From the NCBI RefSeq assembly GCF_001942625.1, contig NZ_MLCL01000023.1:128524-192523 (forward strand): a stretch of 64,000 nt of DNA, written 5' to 3'. A model generated the notes under the pieces. That model saw only the letters and a program-made list of their open reading frames with translations, was not told the DNA's origin and searched no databases. This stretch comes from Mycobacterium syngnathidarum (lineage in GTDB: Bacteria; Actinomycetota; Actinomycetes; Mycobacteriales; Mycobacteriaceae). Shown here piece by piece: positions 45,330 to 56,211 of the stretch. Made by a program: the position numbers and the translations under genes. Each line of letters opens with the position of its first letter. The stretch's first letter is position 1.

Positions 45330-46054
45330 CTGAAGTGTTCTTGGAACTGGGGCAACGCCCCGACGAAGCGGGCCCGCCGATCAACGGGCCCGCGGCGTAT
45401 CCGGACGGGGTGTCGGACCGGCTGGCCGCCGAGGCCGAGCAGATCACCGCCCGCTACCCCGATGCCCGTTCGGCCCTGTTGCCGTTGCTACATCTGGTGC
45501 AGGCCGAGGACGGCTGTCTGACCCCGGCCGGAATCGGTTTCTGTGCAACGCTGTTGGGCTTGTCCGATGCCGAGGTCACCGCGGTGGCCACGTTCTACTC
45601 GATGTATCGGCGCACCCCGACGGGCGACTATCTCGTCGGGGTGTGCACCAACACCCTCTGCGCGATCATGGGCGGTGACGCCATCCTTGACGCCTTGCAG
45701 GAACACCTGGACATCCACGCCGGCGAGACCACTGCTGACGGCCGCGTCACACTCGAACACATCGAGTGCAATGCGGCGTGTGACTACGCCCCGGTGGTCA
45801 TGGTCAACTGGGAGTTCTACGACAACCAGACACCTTCGTCGGCAAGGGATCTGGTGGACGGGCTCCGCGGCGGAACACCGCCGGCGCCGACCCGCGGCGC
45901 ACCGCTGTGCACCTTCCGCGAGACGGCGCGCACCCTGGCCGGCCTGAGCGATCCGCACACCTCGGGTGGAGCCCCGGGCGCCGCCACCCTGGCCGGCCTG
46001 CGCGAAGCCCGCGAACGCGGAATGTCCACCCCTGAGGCAGGTCCGATCGCATGA
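45326..46054 (+). CDS. nuoE: NADH-quinone oxidoreductase subunit E
   Basis: A 242-residue 24-kDa-type subunit holding [2Fe-2S] cluster N1a. Ligands are in VGVCTNTLCAIMGG and IECNAACDYAPVVMVN. Start chosen at GTG 45326: alignment with mycobacterial NuoE begins at about VTEVFLELG, while the upstream in-frame stretch from 45251 is the translated repeat element. The C-terminal 60 residues are an actinobacterial extension (TRGAPLCTFRETARTLAGL). ATGA overlap with nuoF. Confidence 0.94.
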   Translation: MTEVFLELGQRPDEAGPPINGPAAYPDGVSDRLAAEAEQITARYPDARSALLPLLHLVQAEDGCLTPAGIGFCATLLGLSDAEVTAVATFYSMYRRTPTGDYLVGVCTNTLCAIMGGDAILDALQEHLDIHAGETTADGRVTLEHIECNAACDYAPVVMVNWEFYDNQTPSSARDLVDGLRGGTPPAPTRGAPLCTFRETARTLAGLSDPHTSGGAPGAATLAGLREARERGMSTPEAGPIA

Positions 46055-47367
46055 CCCCGCTGACCCCGGTACTGAGCCGATTCTGGGACGAACCAGAACC
46101 GTGGACGTTGGACACCTACCTCCGCCATGACGGTTACCGCGGGCTGCAGCGGTCGCTGACGATGGCACCGGACGACGTGATCGCGCTGGTGAAGGACTCC
46201 GGGTTGCGCGGACGTGGCGGCGCCGGGTTCCCGACCGGGACCAAGTGGTCGTTCATCCCTCAGGGGGACGAAGGTGCCGGCGCCAAGCCGCATTACCTGG
46301 TGGTCAACGCCGACGAATCGGAACCCGGTACGTGCAAGGACATTCCGCTGCTGCTGACCACGCCGCACTTTCTGATCGAGGGCGTGATCATCGCGGCCTA
46401 CGCGATCCGTGCCCGCCATGCCTTCATCTACGTCCGCGGTGAGGTGGTGCCGGTGTTGCGGCGTCTGCAGGCCGCGGTCGCCGAGGCGTATGCGGCCGGC
46501 TATCTGGGCACCGACATCCTCGGCTCGGGTTTCGATCTGGAGCTGACCGTGCACGCCGGTGCGGGAGCCTATATCTGTGGTGAGGAGACCGCGCTGCTGG
46601 ATTCTCTGGAGGGCCGCCGCGGCCAACCACGGCTGCGTCCGCCGTTTCCCGCTGTCGCCGGTCTGTACGCGTGCCCGACGGTGGTCAACAATGTCGAGTC
46701 GATCGCCAGCGTGCCGCCGATCATGCTCAAGGGGGTGGACTGGTTCCGGTCCATGGGCTCGGAGAAATCCCCTGGCTTCACCCTGTATTCGCTGTCGGGC
46801 CACGTCAACCGGCCCGGCCAGTACGAGGCGCCGCTGGGGATCACGCTGCGCGAGCTGCTCGACTATGCCGGCGGTGTCCGTGCCGGGCACACCCTGAAGT
46901 TCTGGACTCCCGGCGGGTCGTCGACGCCGCTGCTGACAGCCGAACACATCGACGTTCCACTGGATTACGAGGGCATGGCGTCTGTCGGCTCCATGCTCGG
47001 CACCAAGGCTCTGCAGATATTCGACGAGACCACCTGCGTGGTGCGGGCGGTGCGCCGGTGGACCCAGTTCTACGCGCACGAGTCTTGTGGCAAGTGCACA
47101 CCGTGCCGCGAGGGCACCTACTGGCTGGCCCAGATCTACGCTCGATTGGAGACCGGCGCAGGCACCCGAGCCGATATCGACAAGCTGCTCGACATCGCCG
47201 ACGGCATCTTCGGAAAGTCGTTCTGCGCGTTGGGTGACGGTGCCGCCAGCCCGATCACGTCCTCGATCAAGTACTTCCGTGACGAGTACCTGGCACACCT
47301 GGACGGAGGCTGTCCGTTCGATCCGCACGCCTCGACGTTGATGGCGACCGAAGGGGCGGGTGCGTAG
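46051..47367 (+). CDS. nuoF: NADH-quinone oxidoreductase subunit F
   Basis: A 438-residue NADH-binding, FMN-containing subunit. [18 protein letters not shown] binds [37 protein letters not shown] is the FMN signature; [13 protein letters not shown] plus a later Cys ([12 protein letters not shown]) bind [4Fe-4S] cluster N3. Entry point of electrons from NADH. Starts within ATGA of nuoE. Followed by a 92-bp gap holding a large imperfect hairpin, the only long gap in the operon. Confidence 0.97.
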   Translation: MTPLTPVLSRFWDEPEPWTLDTYLRHDGYRGLQRSLTMAPDDVIALVKDSGLRGRGGAGFPTGTKWSFIPQGDEGAGAKPHYLVVNADESEPGTCKDIPLLLTTPHFLIEGVIIAAYAIRARHAFIYVRGEVVPVLRRLQAAVAEAYAAGYLGTDILGSGFDLELTVHAGAGAYICGEETALLDSLEGRRGQPRLRPPFPAVAGLYACPTVVNNVESIASVPPIMLKGVDWFRSMGSEKSPGFTLYSLSGHVNRPGQYEAPLGITLRELLDYAGGVRAGHTLKFWTPGGSSTPLLTAEHIDVPLDYEGMASVGSMLGTKALQIFDETTCVVRAVRRWTQFYAHESCGKCTPCREGTYWLAQIYARLETGAGTRADIDKLLDIADGIFGKSFCALGDGAASPITSSIKYFRDEYLAHLDGGCPFDPHASTLMATEGAGA

Positions 47368-47377
47368 ATGTCCATCG

Positions 47378-47439
47378 CGCGAGCAGACATGTATGTACCC
47401 GACACGACGACGATTTCGGGACATATACCTCTGCTCGCG
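47378..47439. repeat. Palindromic intergenic element, copy 3 (nuoF-nuoG)
   Basis: Ten-base perfect outer arms CGCGAGCAGA (47378-47387) and TCTGCTCGCG (47430-47439) with further pairing inside (ATGTATGT region against ACATATAC, CCC against GGG). The folded RNA would sit just before the nuoG ribosome-binding site GGAAAGGAG and could adjust nuoG translation or mRNA stability. Confidence 0.7.
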
Positions 47440-47459
47440 GAAGGAAAGGAGCGGCGTGC

Positions 47460-49862
47460 ATGACGCTGGCTGAGCCGACCAAGGACACCCCGCCGGTCGA
47501 GATGGTGTCGCTGACCATCGACGGTGAGCAGATCAGTGTCCCCAAGGGCACGTTGGTGATCCGCGCCGCCGAGCTGATGGGTGTCCAGATCCCCCGGTTC
47601 TGCGACCACCCGCTGCTCGATCCGGTCGGGGCGTGCCGGCAGTGTCTGGTCGAGATCGAGGGCCAGCGCAAACCGATGGCCTCGTGCACCACTGCCGTCA
47701 GCCCGGACATGGTGGTACACACCCAGTTCAGCTCCGAGGCCGCCGACAAGGCCCAACGCGGCGTGATGGAGCTGCTGCTGATCAACCACCCCCTGGACTG
47801 CCCGATATGCGACAAGGGCGGTGAATGTCCGCTTCAGAACCAGGCAATGTCCAACGGGCGCCCGGAAACCCGGTTCGAGGACGTCAAACGGACCTTCCCG
47901 AAACCCATCAACATCTCCTCACAGGTGCTACTGGACCGCGAACGCTGCGTGTTGTGCGCACGCTGCACCCGGTTTTCCGCCCAGATCGCCGGCGACCCGT
48001 TCATCGAGTTGCTGGAACGCGGTGCACTGCAACAGGTGGGCATCGCCCCAGGGGAGCCTTTCCAGTCGTACTTCTCCGGCAACACCGTGCAGATCTGCCC
48101 GGTCGGCGCGCTGACCGGGACCGCCTACCGGTTCCGGGCCCGACCGTTCGACCTGGTGTCCAGCCCCAGCGTCTGTGAGCACTGCGCATCGGGCTGTGCT
48201 CAGCGCACCGACCACCGGCGCGGAAAAGTGATGCGCCGCTTGGCCGGAGACGACCCCGAGGTCAACGAGGAGTGGAACTGCGACAAGGGCCGGTGGGCCT
48301 TCACCTATGCGACAGCCGGCGACCGTATCACCACACCGCTGATCCGTGACGCCGGTGTACTGCGGCCGGCTTCGTGGTCGGAGGCGCTGACGGTCGCGGG
48401 TGCGGCCTTGCTGACCGCAGGTGCGAACACCGGTGTGCTGGTGGGTGGGCGCTGCACCGTGCAAGATGCCTACGCATATTCGAAGTTCGCCCGAATGGTG
48501 CTGGGCACCAACGACATCGATTTCCGTGCCCGGCCGCACTCCGGCGAGGAAGCGGAATTCCTCGCCGCACGCATCGCCGGGCAGCCCATGACGCTGCGTT
48601 ACGCCGACCTGGAAAAGGCCCAGACAGTCCTGCTCGTCGGGTTGGAACCCGAAGAGGAATCCCCCATCGTCTTCTTGCGGCTGCGCAAGGCCGCCCGCAA
48701 AAACGGCCTGCAGGTACTCGCGATGGCCCCGTTCGCCAGCCGTGGCCTGACCAAGATGGCGGGCACCCTGATCCCAACGGTCCCCGGGACCGAAGCCGCT
48801 GCCCTGGACGCCCTGGAGTCCGACGAGCGGCTGCGACGTCCGGGGGCGGTGATCCTGGTCGGTGAACGGCTCGCCGGCTCCCCCGGTGCACTGTCGGCCG
48901 CGCTGCGGCTCGCCTCGGCCACCGGGGCCCAGATCGCCTGGATCCCGCGCCGGGCCGGTGAGCGTGGCGCCCTGGAGGCCGGTGCCCTGCCGAACCTGCT
49001 GCCCGGCGGACGGCCCGTCGCCGACGCCGACGCCCGCGCGCAGACCGCGGCGGTGTGGAACACCTCCGACCTGCCGGCCACCGCGGGCCGCGACACCAGC
49101 GGCATCCTGGCCGCGGCCGGCGACGGCACGCTCTCGGCCCTCATCGTCGGTGGTGTAGAGATCACCGACCTGCCCGACCCGGCGGCGGCACTCGCCGCGC
49201 TACGGGCCGCTCCGTTCGTGGTGAGCCTCGAGCTGCGCGAGAGCGAGGTCACCGAGTTGGCCGACGTGGTCTTCCCCGTCGCGCCCGTGGTGGAGAAGGC
49301 GGGCGCATATCTCAACTGGGAAGGCCGGATTCGACCATTCGGGCCGGCGTTGCAGACCAACGCCATCCCCGATCTGCGGGTCCTGCACTACCTGGCCGAC
49401 GAGATCGGCGTCGACCTCGGCCTGAACGGTCCCGAAGCCGCCGACACCGAACTGGGCCGGCTCGGTCCCTGGACGGGGCCCCGCGCCGCACAACCATCGG
49501 TCGGGCCCGAGGCTCCCCCGAGCCCGCCTCCCGGGCACGCCATACTGGCCAGTTGGCGTCTGCTTCTGGATGCCGGGCGTCTGCAGGACGGCGAACCGCA
49601 TCTGGCCGGCACCGCCGTGCAAGCCGTGGTGCGCCTGTCCCCTGCAACCGCTGCCGAAATCGGAGTGGCACCGGGAGATCCGGTGACCGTGAGCACCGAA
49701 CGGGGTGCCGTCACGTTGCCGCTGACGGTGACCGAGATGCCGGAGCGCGTGGTGTGGTTGCCCACCAATTCTCCCGGCTCGGCGATCCACCGCCAGCTCG
49801 GGGTGAGCGCCGGAGCGCTGGTCTCGATCGGGCCGGCCCCAAGCGAGCGGGCCGACTCATGA
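47460..49862 (+). CDS. nuoG: NADH-quinone oxidoreductase subunit G
   Basis: An 800-residue 75-kDa-type subunit. Plant-type [2Fe-2S] cysteines: [29 protein letters not shown]. His-ligated N5: [19 protein letters not shown]4: [11 protein letters not shown] with a distal ICPVGAL. The bacterial extra cluster N7 is kept: CEHCASGC and a Cys about 30 residues on in [13 protein letters not shown]. The C-terminal half is a molybdopterin-oxidoreductase-like domain without cofactor. The N-terminus is set by ATG 47460 after GGAAAGGAG. ATGA overlap with nuoH. Confidence 0.96.
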   Translation: MTLAEPTKDTPPVEMVSLTIDGEQISVPKGTLVIRAAELMGVQIPRFCDHPLLDPVGACRQCLVEIEGQRKPMASCTTAVSPDMVVHTQFSSEAADKAQRGVMELLLINHPLDCPICDKGGECPLQNQAMSNGRPETRFEDVKRTFPKPINISSQVLLDRERCVLCARCTRFSAQIAGDPFIELLERGALQQVGIAPGEPFQSYFSGNTVQICPVGALTGTAYRFRARPFDLVSSPSVCEHCASGCAQRTDHRRGKVMRRLAGDDPEVNEEWNCDKGRWAFTYATAGDRITTPLIRDAGVLRPASWSEALTVAGAALLTAGANTGVLVGGRCTVQDAYAYSKFARMVLGTNDIDFRARPHSGEEAEFLAARIAGQPMTLRYADLEKAQTVLLVGLEPEEESPIVFLRLRKAARKNGLQVLAMAPFASRGLTKMAGTLIPTVPGTEAAALDALESDERLRRPGAVILVGERLAGSPGALSAALRLASATGAQIAWIPRRAGERGALEAGALPNLLPGGRPVADADARAQTAAVWNTSDLPATAGRDTSGILAAAGDGTLSALIVGGVEITDLPDPAAALAALRAAPFVVSLELRESEVTELADVVFPVAPVVEKAGAYLNWEGRIRPFGPALQTNAIPDLRVLHYLADEIGVDLGLNGPEAADTELGRLGPWTGPRAAQPSVGPEAPPSPPPGHAILASWRLLLDAGRLQDGEPHLAGTAVQAVVRLSPATAAEIGVAPGDPVTVSTERGAVTLPLTVTEMPERVVWLPTNSPGSAIHRQLGVSAGALVSIGPAPSERADS

Positions 49863-51082
49863 CGTACCCGGACCCCACCCTGTTCGGCCACGACCCGTGG
49901 TGGTTGATCCTGGCAAAAGCGCTCGGGGTGTTCGTCTTTCTGTTGCTGACCGTGCTCTCGGCGATCCTGATCGAACGTAAGGTGCTGGGCCGCATGCAGA
50001 GGCGGCCCGGCCCCAACCGAGTTGGCCCGTGGGGTCTGCTGCAGTCGTTGGCCGACGGCGTGAAACTCGCCCTCAAAGAGGGTCTCACTCCGGCGGGCAT
50101 CGACAAGCCCATCTACCTTCTGGCCCCGATCATCGCGGTGATCCCGGCGTTCATGGCGTTCGCGGTGATCCCGATGGGCGGTGAGGTATCGGTGTTCGGA
50201 CACCGCACCGCACTGCAACTGACCGATCTGCCCGTGGCGGTGCTCTACATCCTGGCCGTCACCTCGATCGGGGTCTACGGCATCGTGCTGGCCGGCTGGG
50301 CTTCCGGTTCCACCTACCCGCTGTTGGGTGGCCTGCGATCGAGCGCCCAGGTGATCTCCTACGAGATCGCGATGGCATTGTCGTTCGCCGCAGTGTTCCT
50401 TTACGCGGGAACCATGTCCACCTCCGGTATCGTCGCGGCCCAAGACGGCACCTGGTACGTATTCCTTCTGCTGCCCTCGTTCGTGGTGTACGTGACCTCG
50501 ATGGTGGGCGAAACGAACCGGGCGCCTTTCGATCTGCCCGAAGCCGAGGGTGAACTGGTCGGCGGATTCCACACCGAGTACTCGTCGCTGAAGTTCGCGA
50601 TGTTCATGCTCGCCGAGTACGTCAACATGACCACCGTGTCGGCGCTGGCCACGACGATGTTCCTCGGCGGATGGCATGCACCGTTCCCGTTCAACCTCAT
50701 CGACGGGGCCAACAGCGGCTGGTGGCCGCTGCTGTGGTTCGTCGCCAAGGTGTGGACGTTCATGTTCCTGTACTTCTGGCTCCGGGCCACCCTGCCCCGG
50801 TTGCGCTACGACCAGTTCATGGCGTTGGGCTGGAAGGTGCTGATCCCGGTGTCACTGGTCTGGATCATGGTCGTCGCGGTAACCCACAGCCTGCGTGAGC
50901 AGGGTTACCACAACTGGGCCACCGGCCTGGTGACCACCGCGGTCATCGTCGTCGCGGTGCTGGCCGCTGCATTGTGGAAATCCCTGCGGGGCAGAACGAT
51001 TCAGCTGTCACCTGAGCAGAGCGCCGGAGCATATCCGGTGCCGCCGCTACCAAATGCTGGAAAGGAGGCTGTCGATGCCTAA
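49859..51082 (+). CDS. nuoH: NADH-quinone oxidoreductase subunit H
   Basis: A 407-residue membrane subunit with about eight helices, linking the peripheral arm to the proton channels. [36 protein letters not shown] and [32 protein letters not shown] are the universal quinone-tunnel loops. It has a 60-residue C-terminal extension ([22 protein letters not shown]). The stop overlaps nuoI by eight bases. Confidence 0.97.
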   Translation: MTYPDPTLFGHDPWWLILAKALGVFVFLLLTVLSAILIERKVLGRMQRRPGPNRVGPWGLLQSLADGVKLALKEGLTPAGIDKPIYLLAPIIAVIPAFMAFAVIPMGGEVSVFGHRTALQLTDLPVAVLYILAVTSIGVYGIVLAGWASGSTYPLLGGLRSSAQVISYEIAMALSFAAVFLYAGTMSTSGIVAAQDGTWYVFLLLPSFVVYVTSMVGETNRAPFDLPEAEGELVGGFHTEYSSLKFAMFMLAEYVNMTTVSALATTMFLGGWHAPFPFNLIDGANSGWWPLLWFVAKVWTFMFLYFWLRATLPRLRYDQFMALGWKVLIPVSLVWIMVVAVTHSLREQGYHNWATGLVTTAVIVVAVLAAALWKSLRGRTIQLSPEQSAGAYPVPPLPNAGKEAVDA

Positions 51083-51599
51083 GTTTCTCGACGCCCTGGC
51101 CGGATTTGCCGTCACCTTCGGCTCGATGTTCAAAAAGCCGCTCACCGAAGAATATCCGGAGAAACCGGGCCCCGTGGCGCCGCGATATCACGGCCGTCAT
51201 CAACTCAACCGTTACCCCGACGGTCTGGAGAAGTGCATCGGCTGCGAGCTGTGCGCCTGGGCCTGCCCGGCCGACGCGATCTTCGTAGAAGGTGCGGACA
51301 ACACCGAAGAAGAACGCTTCTCCCCGGGTGAGCGATACGGCCGGGTGTACCAGATCAACTACCTGCGCTGTATCGGTTGCGGACTGTGCATCGAAGCCTG
51401 CCCGACCCGTGCCCTGACCATGACCAACCAGTACGAGATGGCCGACGACAACCGGGCAGATCTGATCTGGGGCAAGGACAAACTGCTGGCCCCGCTGCAA
51501 CCCGGCATGCAGGCACCGCCGCATGAGATGGCACCGGGCAGCACCGACGACGACTACTACCTCGGCCGGGTCAACGCACTGCCGCAGGACACCCCGTGA
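51075..51599 (+). CDS. nuoI: NADH-quinone oxidoreductase subunit I
   Basis: A 174-residue ferredoxin-like subunit with clusters N6a and N6b: [17 protein letters not shown] and [20 protein letters not shown] 51075 follows AAAGGAGG by six bases, the strongest ribosome-binding site in the operon. The N-terminal 40 residues form the membrane-surface helix. The last residues overlap the nuoJ start (GTGA). Confidence 0.97.
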   Translation: MPKFLDALAGFAVTFGSMFKKPLTEEYPEKPGPVAPRYHGRHQLNRYPDGLEKCIGCELCAWACPADAIFVEGADNTEEERFSPGERYGRVYQINYLRCIGCGLCIEACPTRALTMTNQYEMADDNRADLIWGKDKLLAPLQPGMQAPPHEMAPGSTDDDYYLGRVNALPQDTP

Positions 51600-52393
51600 G
51601 CCCCGACCTCGTGCTGCCGGCCGCGGAGCACATTTCGCGGCTCGCCGCCGAGGGCACGGCGCGTACGTCAACCTCGGAGGCGGTGCTCTTCTGGATCCTC
51701 GGCGCGGTCGCACTGCTCGGCGCCATCGGAGTGGTGGCCGCCCCGAAGGCGGTGTACTCCGCAGTGTTCCTGGCCTGCACCATGATCGCGCTCGCTGTGC
51801 TCTACATCGCCCAGGACGCACTGTTCCTCGGAGTGGTGCAGGTGGTGGTCTACACCGGCGCGGTGATGATGCTGTTTCTGTTCGTGCTCATGCTCATCGG
51901 GGTCGACCTGTCCGAATCGTTCGCCGAAACGCTACGGGGACAACGCCTTGCGGCGGTGGCCGCCGGCACCGGATTCGGCATCCTGCTGATCGCCGGGATC
52001 GGCAACGTCTCGGTTGCCGGTTTCACCGGGCTGACACAGGCCAACAGCTACGGCAACGTGGAGGGGTTGGCAGCACTGATCTTCACCCGCTATCTGTGGG
52101 CGTTCGAACTGACCAGCACACTGCTGATCACCGCGGCCCTGGGCGCGATGGTGCTGGCCCACCGGGAACGCTTCGAGCGCCGCAAGACCCAGCGCGAACT
52201 GGCAGTCGAACGGTTCCAGGCCGGCGGACATCCGACCCCGCTGCCCAACCCCGGGGTCTATGCCCGGCACAACGCCGTAGACGTCCCGGCTCGCCTGCCC
52301 GACGGCTCCGATGCGGCATTGTCGGTCAGCGCGATTCTGCCGCAGCGCGCGATCAGCAACTCGGTCGGTAACTCGGTCAACGGGGAGGAGTGA
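51596..52393 (+). CDS. nuoJ: NADH-quinone oxidoreductase subunit J
   Basis: A 265-residue membrane subunit with five helices (about 25-185); helix 3 has [23 protein letters not shown] with the conserved pi-bulge region, typical of NuoJ. The last 80 residues are a soluble extension ([42 protein letters not shown]) common in mycobacteria. GTG start in a GTGA overlap with nuoI. Confidence 0.95.
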   Translation: MSPDLVLPAAEHISRLAAEGTARTSTSEAVLFWILGAVALLGAIGVVAAPKAVYSAVFLACTMIALAVLYIAQDALFLGVVQVVVYTGAVMMLFLFVLMLIGVDLSESFAETLRGQRLAAVAAGTGFGILLIAGIGNVSVAGFTGLTQANSYGNVEGLAALIFTRYLWAFELTSTLLITAALGAMVLAHRERFERRKTQRELAVERFQAGGHPTPLPNPGVYARHNAVDVPARLPDGSDAALSVSAILPQRAISNSVGNSVNGEE

Positions 52394-52397
52394 CGCG

Positions 52398-52427
52398 ATG
52401 AATCCGCGCACGCGAGGAGCAATATGA
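52398..52427 (+). CDS. Nine-codon micro-ORF between nuoJ and nuoK
   Basis: ATG at 52398 opens MNPRTRGAI, and its TGA (52425-52427) overlaps the nuoK ATG (ATGA). GAGGAGTGACGCG precedes it and GAGGAGCAAT precedes nuoK; both are followed by ATGAATCC, so it looks like a small duplication of the nuoK start region. Probably a translational-coupling leader rather than a functional peptide. Confidence 0.4.
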   Translation: MNPRTRGAI

Positions 52428-52723
52428 ATCCCGACAACTATCTCTACCTGTCGGCACTGTTGTTCACCATCGGTGCGTCGGGAGTACTGCTGCGGCGCAA
52501 CGCCATCGTGATGTTCATGTGCGTCGAGCTCATGCTCAACGCCGCCAATCTCGCGTTCGTCGCATTCTCCCGCATGCACGGTCATCTCGACGGCCAGGTG
52601 GTGGCGTTCTTCACCATGGTGGTCGCCGCCTGCGAGGTGGTGGTGGGCCTGGCGATCATCATGGCCATCTTCCGCACCCGCCATTCGGCCTCGGTCGACG
52701 ACGCCAGTCTGCTGAAGCACTAA
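52424..52723 (+). CDS. nuoK: NADH-quinone oxidoreductase subunit K
   Basis: A 99-residue three-helix membrane subunit. Proton-path Glu residues are in [19 protein letters not shown] (helix 2) and [19 protein letters not shown] (helix 3). Normal length. GAGGAG lies seven bases before the ATG. Followed by nuoL after seven bases. Confidence 0.97.
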   Translation: MNPDNYLYLSALLFTIGASGVLLRRNAIVMFMCVELMLNAANLAFVAFSRMHGHLDGQVVAFFTMVVAACEVVVGLAIIMAIFRTRHSASVDDASLLKH

Positions 52724-52730
52724 GGGCACC

Positions 52731-54611
52731 ATGACGATACCCGTATGGCTCGTGATCGCGCTCCCCGCCGCCGGAGCCGCGGTGCTGCTGCTGGGCGGCC
52801 GACGCACCGACCGGTGGGGGCACCTGCTGGGTTGTGCCACTGCGTTGGGCGCGTTCGTCCTCGGCGCGGTGCTGTTCAGCCAGATGCTGGGCCGCGACGG
52901 TGAACACCGCGCGGTCTCGGAGGCGCTGTTCTCCTGGGTGCCGGTGGCCGGCCTGCAGGTCGATTTCGGGCTGCAGCTCGATCAGCTGTCGATGTGCTTC
53001 GTGCTGCTGATCACCGGCGTCGGGTCTTTGATCCACATCTACTCGATCGGGTATATGTCCGACGACCCCCACCGGAGAAGGTTTTTCGCGTATCTGAACC
53101 TGTTCCTGGCGGCCATGCTGCTGCTCGTGCTCGCCGACAACTACCTGGGCCTGTACGCCGGGTGGGAAGGCGTGGGCCTGGCCTCGTATCTGCTGATCGG
53201 GTTCTGGTCGCACAAACCCTCGGCCGCCGCCGCGGCCAAGAAGGCCTTCGTCGTCAACCGGGTCGGTGACATGGGCCTGGCCATCGCGTTGATGATCATG
53301 TTCGCCACCATCGGGTCGATCTCGTTTGCCGGAGTCTTCAGCGCCGCACCGGCATTGAGCGAAGCCACCCTCACCGCGATCGGCCTGCTGCTGTTGTTGG
53401 GCGCGTGCGGCAAATCAGCCCAGGTGCCGCTGCAGTCCTGGCTCGGCGACGCGATGGAGGGCCCGACGCCGGTCTCGGCGCTCATCCACGCCGCAACGAT
53501 GGTGACCGCCGGCGTCTACCTGATCGTGCGGTCCGGACCGATCTTCGACCTCGCCCCGGGCGCCCAGACCGGTGTGGTCATCGTCGGCGCCGTCACGTTG
53601 CTGTTCGGCGCGATCATCGGCTGCGCCAAAGATGACATCAAGAAGGCCCTGGCCGCATCGACGATGAGCCAGATCGGCTACATGGTGCTGGCCGCCGGGC
53701 TGGGCCCGGCCGGATACGCGTTCGCGATCATGCACCTGCTCACCCATGGCTTCTTCAAGGCCGGCCTGTTCCTCGGCGCCGGGTCGGTGATGCACGCCAT
53801 GAACGACGAGGTGAACATGCGCCGCTACGGCGGGTTGCGGAAGGTCCTGCCGGTCACCTTCGCCACCTTCGGGCTCGGTTATCTGGCGATCATCGGGGTG
53901 CCGCCACTGGCCGGCTTCTTCTCGAAAGACAGCATCATCGAAGCGGCACTCGGTGCCGGCGGCGTCCGCGGCGTGGTCCTCGGCGGCGCGGCCATCCTGG
54001 GCGCCGGGATCACCGCGTTCTACATGACCCGGGTGATGCTGATGACGTTCTTCGGCGAAAAGCGCTGGGCCCCCGATGCTCATCCGCACGAGGCGCCTGC
54101 CGTGATGACCTGGCCGATGATCCTGCTCGCGGTCGGCTCGGTGGTTTCCGGTGGTGCGCTGGCCATCGGTGGCACGCTGTCGCATTGGCTGGAGCCGGTG
54201 GTCGGTGCTCACGAGGCGCACCACGCGATCCCGGCGTGGGTGGTCACGGTGGTCGTGCTCTCGGTCGTCGCGGTCGGCATCGCGGTGGCCTATCGGATGT
54301 ATGCGCAGCGGCCGGTTCCGGCCGAGGTGCCCGAAGGTGCGGTGCTGACGGTGGCCGCCCGGCGCGATCTGTACGGCGACGCATTCAACGAGGCGGTGTT
54401 CATGCGAGGGGGTCAGACCCTCACCGCGGCCCTGGTCACCGTCGACGACAAGGTGGTCGACGGCACCGCGGGCGGGCTGGCCGCGCTGGTGCGCCGAACG
54501 TCGGATGGGCTGCGTGAGCTGCAGACCGGCTTCGCCCGCTCCTACGCGCTGTCCATGCTCGGCGGTGCGGCTCTGGTGGTGGCGACGATTCTGGCGGTGC
54601 GACTGTGGTGA
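52731..54611 (+). CDS. nuoL: NADH-quinone oxidoreductase subunit L
   Basis: A 626-residue antiporter-like proton-pumping subunit with about 16 helices. [18 protein letters not shown] carries the helix-5 Glu; [35 protein letters not shown] is the core; [21 protein letters not shown] is helix 12. The amphipathic lateral helix is present near the C-terminus ([23 protein letters not shown]). It ends overlapping nuoM. Confidence 0.97.
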   Translation: MTIPVWLVIALPAAGAAVLLLGGRRTDRWGHLLGCATALGAFVLGAVLFSQMLGRDGEHRAVSEALFSWVPVAGLQVDFGLQLDQLSMCFVLLITGVGSLIHIYSIGYMSDDPHRRRFFAYLNLFLAAMLLLVLADNYLGLYAGWEGVGLASYLLIGFWSHKPSAAAAAKKAFVVNRVGDMGLAIALMIMFATIGSISFAGVFSAAPALSEATLTAIGLLLLLGACGKSAQVPLQSWLGDAMEGPTPVSALIHAATMVTAGVYLIVRSGPIFDLAPGAQTGVVIVGAVTLLFGAIIGCAKDDIKKALAASTMSQIGYMVLAAGLGPAGYAFAIMHLLTHGFFKAGLFLGAGSVMHAMNDEVNMRRYGGLRKVLPVTFATFGLGYLAIIGVPPLAGFFSKDSIIEAALGAGGVRGVVLGGAAILGAGITAFYMTRVMLMTFFGEKRWAPDAHPHEAPAVMTWPMILLAVGSVVSGGALAIGGTLSHWLEPVVGAHEAHHAIPAWVVTVVVLSVVAVGIAVAYRMYAQRPVPAEVPEGAVLTVAARRDLYGDAFNEAVFMRGGQTLTAALVTVDDKVVDGTAGGLAALVRRTSDGLRELQTGFARSYALSMLGGAALVVATILAVRLW

Positions 54612-56209
54612 GCACGATTCCTTGGCTGACGGCGCTGTGGGCGCTCCCGACGGTGGGTGCCGCGGTGGTGATGCTGCTCCCTGCATCGCAACGGACACTG
54701 GCGAAGTGGCTGGCCCTGGTGATCTCATTGGCGGCCCTGGGTCTGGCGGGGCTGATCGCGGCCGGCTTCGATCCGGCCGGCGAGCAGTACCAGTTCGTCG
54801 AGTCACACCGCTGGATCCCGTCGTTCGGTACCGGATACATCCTCGGGGTCGACGGCATCGCGCTGGCCCTGGTTGTTCTCACCGCCGTGTTACTCCCGCT
54901 GCTGATCATCGCGGGCTGGAATGACGCTGCCCGCCAGACCGGTCTCGGCGGCCGCGGTGTGCAGGCCTACCTGGCGCTCACCCTCGCCGTCGAGGGCATG
55001 GTGTTCATGTCGCTGGTGGCGCTGGACATCCTGCTGTTCTACGTGTTCTTCGAGGCCATGCTGATCCCGATGTACTTCCTGATCGGCGGTTTTGGAGAAC
55101 ACCGCGCTCAAGCTTCCAAAGCGGCGGTGAAGTTCCTGCTGTACAACCTGTTCGGCGGTCTGGTGATGCTGGCCGCCGTGATCGGCCTGTACGTGGTGAC
55201 CGCAGGCAGTGATGCGTTTGCATCAGGCACCTTCGACTTCCGGGCGATCGTCGCCGCGGTGTCCTCGGGCGAGTTCGTGATCGACCCCGCGATCGCGAAC
55301 TTCCTCTTCCTGGGGTTCATGTTCGCGTTCGCGGTCAAGGCACCGCTGTGGCCGTTTCACCGTTGGCTGCCCGACGCCGCGGTCCAGGCCACCCCGGCCA
55401 GTGCGGTGCTGATGATGGCGATCATGGACAAGGTGGGCACCTTCGGCATGCTCCGTTACTGCCTGCCGCTGTTTCCGGATGCCTCAACGTATTTCCGTCC
55501 GCTGGTCATCACGCTCGCGGTGATCGGCATCATCTACGGCGCTGTCCTGGCGATCGGTCAGACCGATGTGATGCGCCTGATCGCCTACACGTCGATATCG
55601 CACTTCGGTTTCATCATCCTCGGCATCTTCGTCATGACCAGTCAGGGCCAGGCCGGTTCGACGCTGTACATGATCAATCACGGAATCTCCACCGCTGCCC
55701 TGTTCCTGATCGCTGGGTTCCTGGTAACGCGGCGCGGTTCCAGGCTGATCGACGCCTACGGCGGCGTACAGAAGGTGGCGCCGGTACTCGCGGGAACGTT
55801 CCTGGTGGCAGGCTTGGCGACGTTGTCACTGCCGGGCCTGGCGCCGTTCATCAGTGAATTCCTGGTTCTCATCGGCACATTCACGCGCTATCCGGTGGTC
55901 GCGGTGTTCGCCGCCACCGCACTCGTGTTGTCGGCGGTGTACATCCTGTGGATGTACCAACGGATGATGACGGGTCCGGTCCCCGACGGGTTGCTCGAGG
56001 GTGACGACAGTGGGCGCGGCTTACATGATCTGGTGCCACGCGAACTGGTGGTGGTGGCACCGTTGATCGCGCTGCTGCTGGTATTGGGCATCTACCCCAA
56101 ACCCGCACTGGACGTGATCAATCCGGCGGTACAGCACACGTTGACCACCATCGGACAAACCGATCCGGCACCGAGCGCACCACCGACCATCGCCGAGGGG
56201 AGCCGCTGA
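54608..56209 (+). CDS. nuoM: NADH-quinone oxidoreductase subunit M
   Basis: A 533-residue antiporter-like subunit, about 14 helices. Conserved [16 protein letters not shown] (helix-5 Glu), [47 protein letters not shown], and [16 protein letters not shown]. Two adjacent GTG codons (54605, 54608) could start it; the second makes a GTGA overlap with nuoL, the operon's habit. The C-terminus ends in a Pro/Thr-rich tail. Confidence 0.96.
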   Translation: MSTIPWLTALWALPTVGAAVVMLLPASQRTLAKWLALVISLAALGLAGLIAAGFDPAGEQYQFVESHRWIPSFGTGYILGVDGIALALVVLTAVLLPLLIIAGWNDAARQTGLGGRGVQAYLALTLAVEGMVFMSLVALDILLFYVFFEAMLIPMYFLIGGFGEHRAQASKAAVKFLLYNLFGGLVMLAAVIGLYVVTAGSDAFASGTFDFRAIVAAVSSGEFVIDPAIANFLFLGFMFAFAVKAPLWPFHRWLPDAAVQATPASAVLMMAIMDKVGTFGMLRYCLPLFPDASTYFRPLVITLAVIGIIYGAVLAIGQTDVMRLIAYTSISHFGFIILGIFVMTSQGQAGSTLYMINHGISTAALFLIAGFLVTRRGSRLIDAYGGVQKVAPVLAGTFLVAGLATLSLPGLAPFISEFLVLIGTFTRYPVVAVFAATALVLSAVYILWMYQRMMTGPVPDGLLEGDDSGRGLHDLVPRELVVVAPLIALLLVLGIYPKPALDVINPAVQHTLTTIGQTDPAPSAPPTIAEGSR

Positions 56210-56211
56210 CC

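Noticed and set aside
45817..47424. Long minus-strand open frame of about 535 codons
   Set aside because: Antisense to nuoE and nuoF; no recognizable motif.
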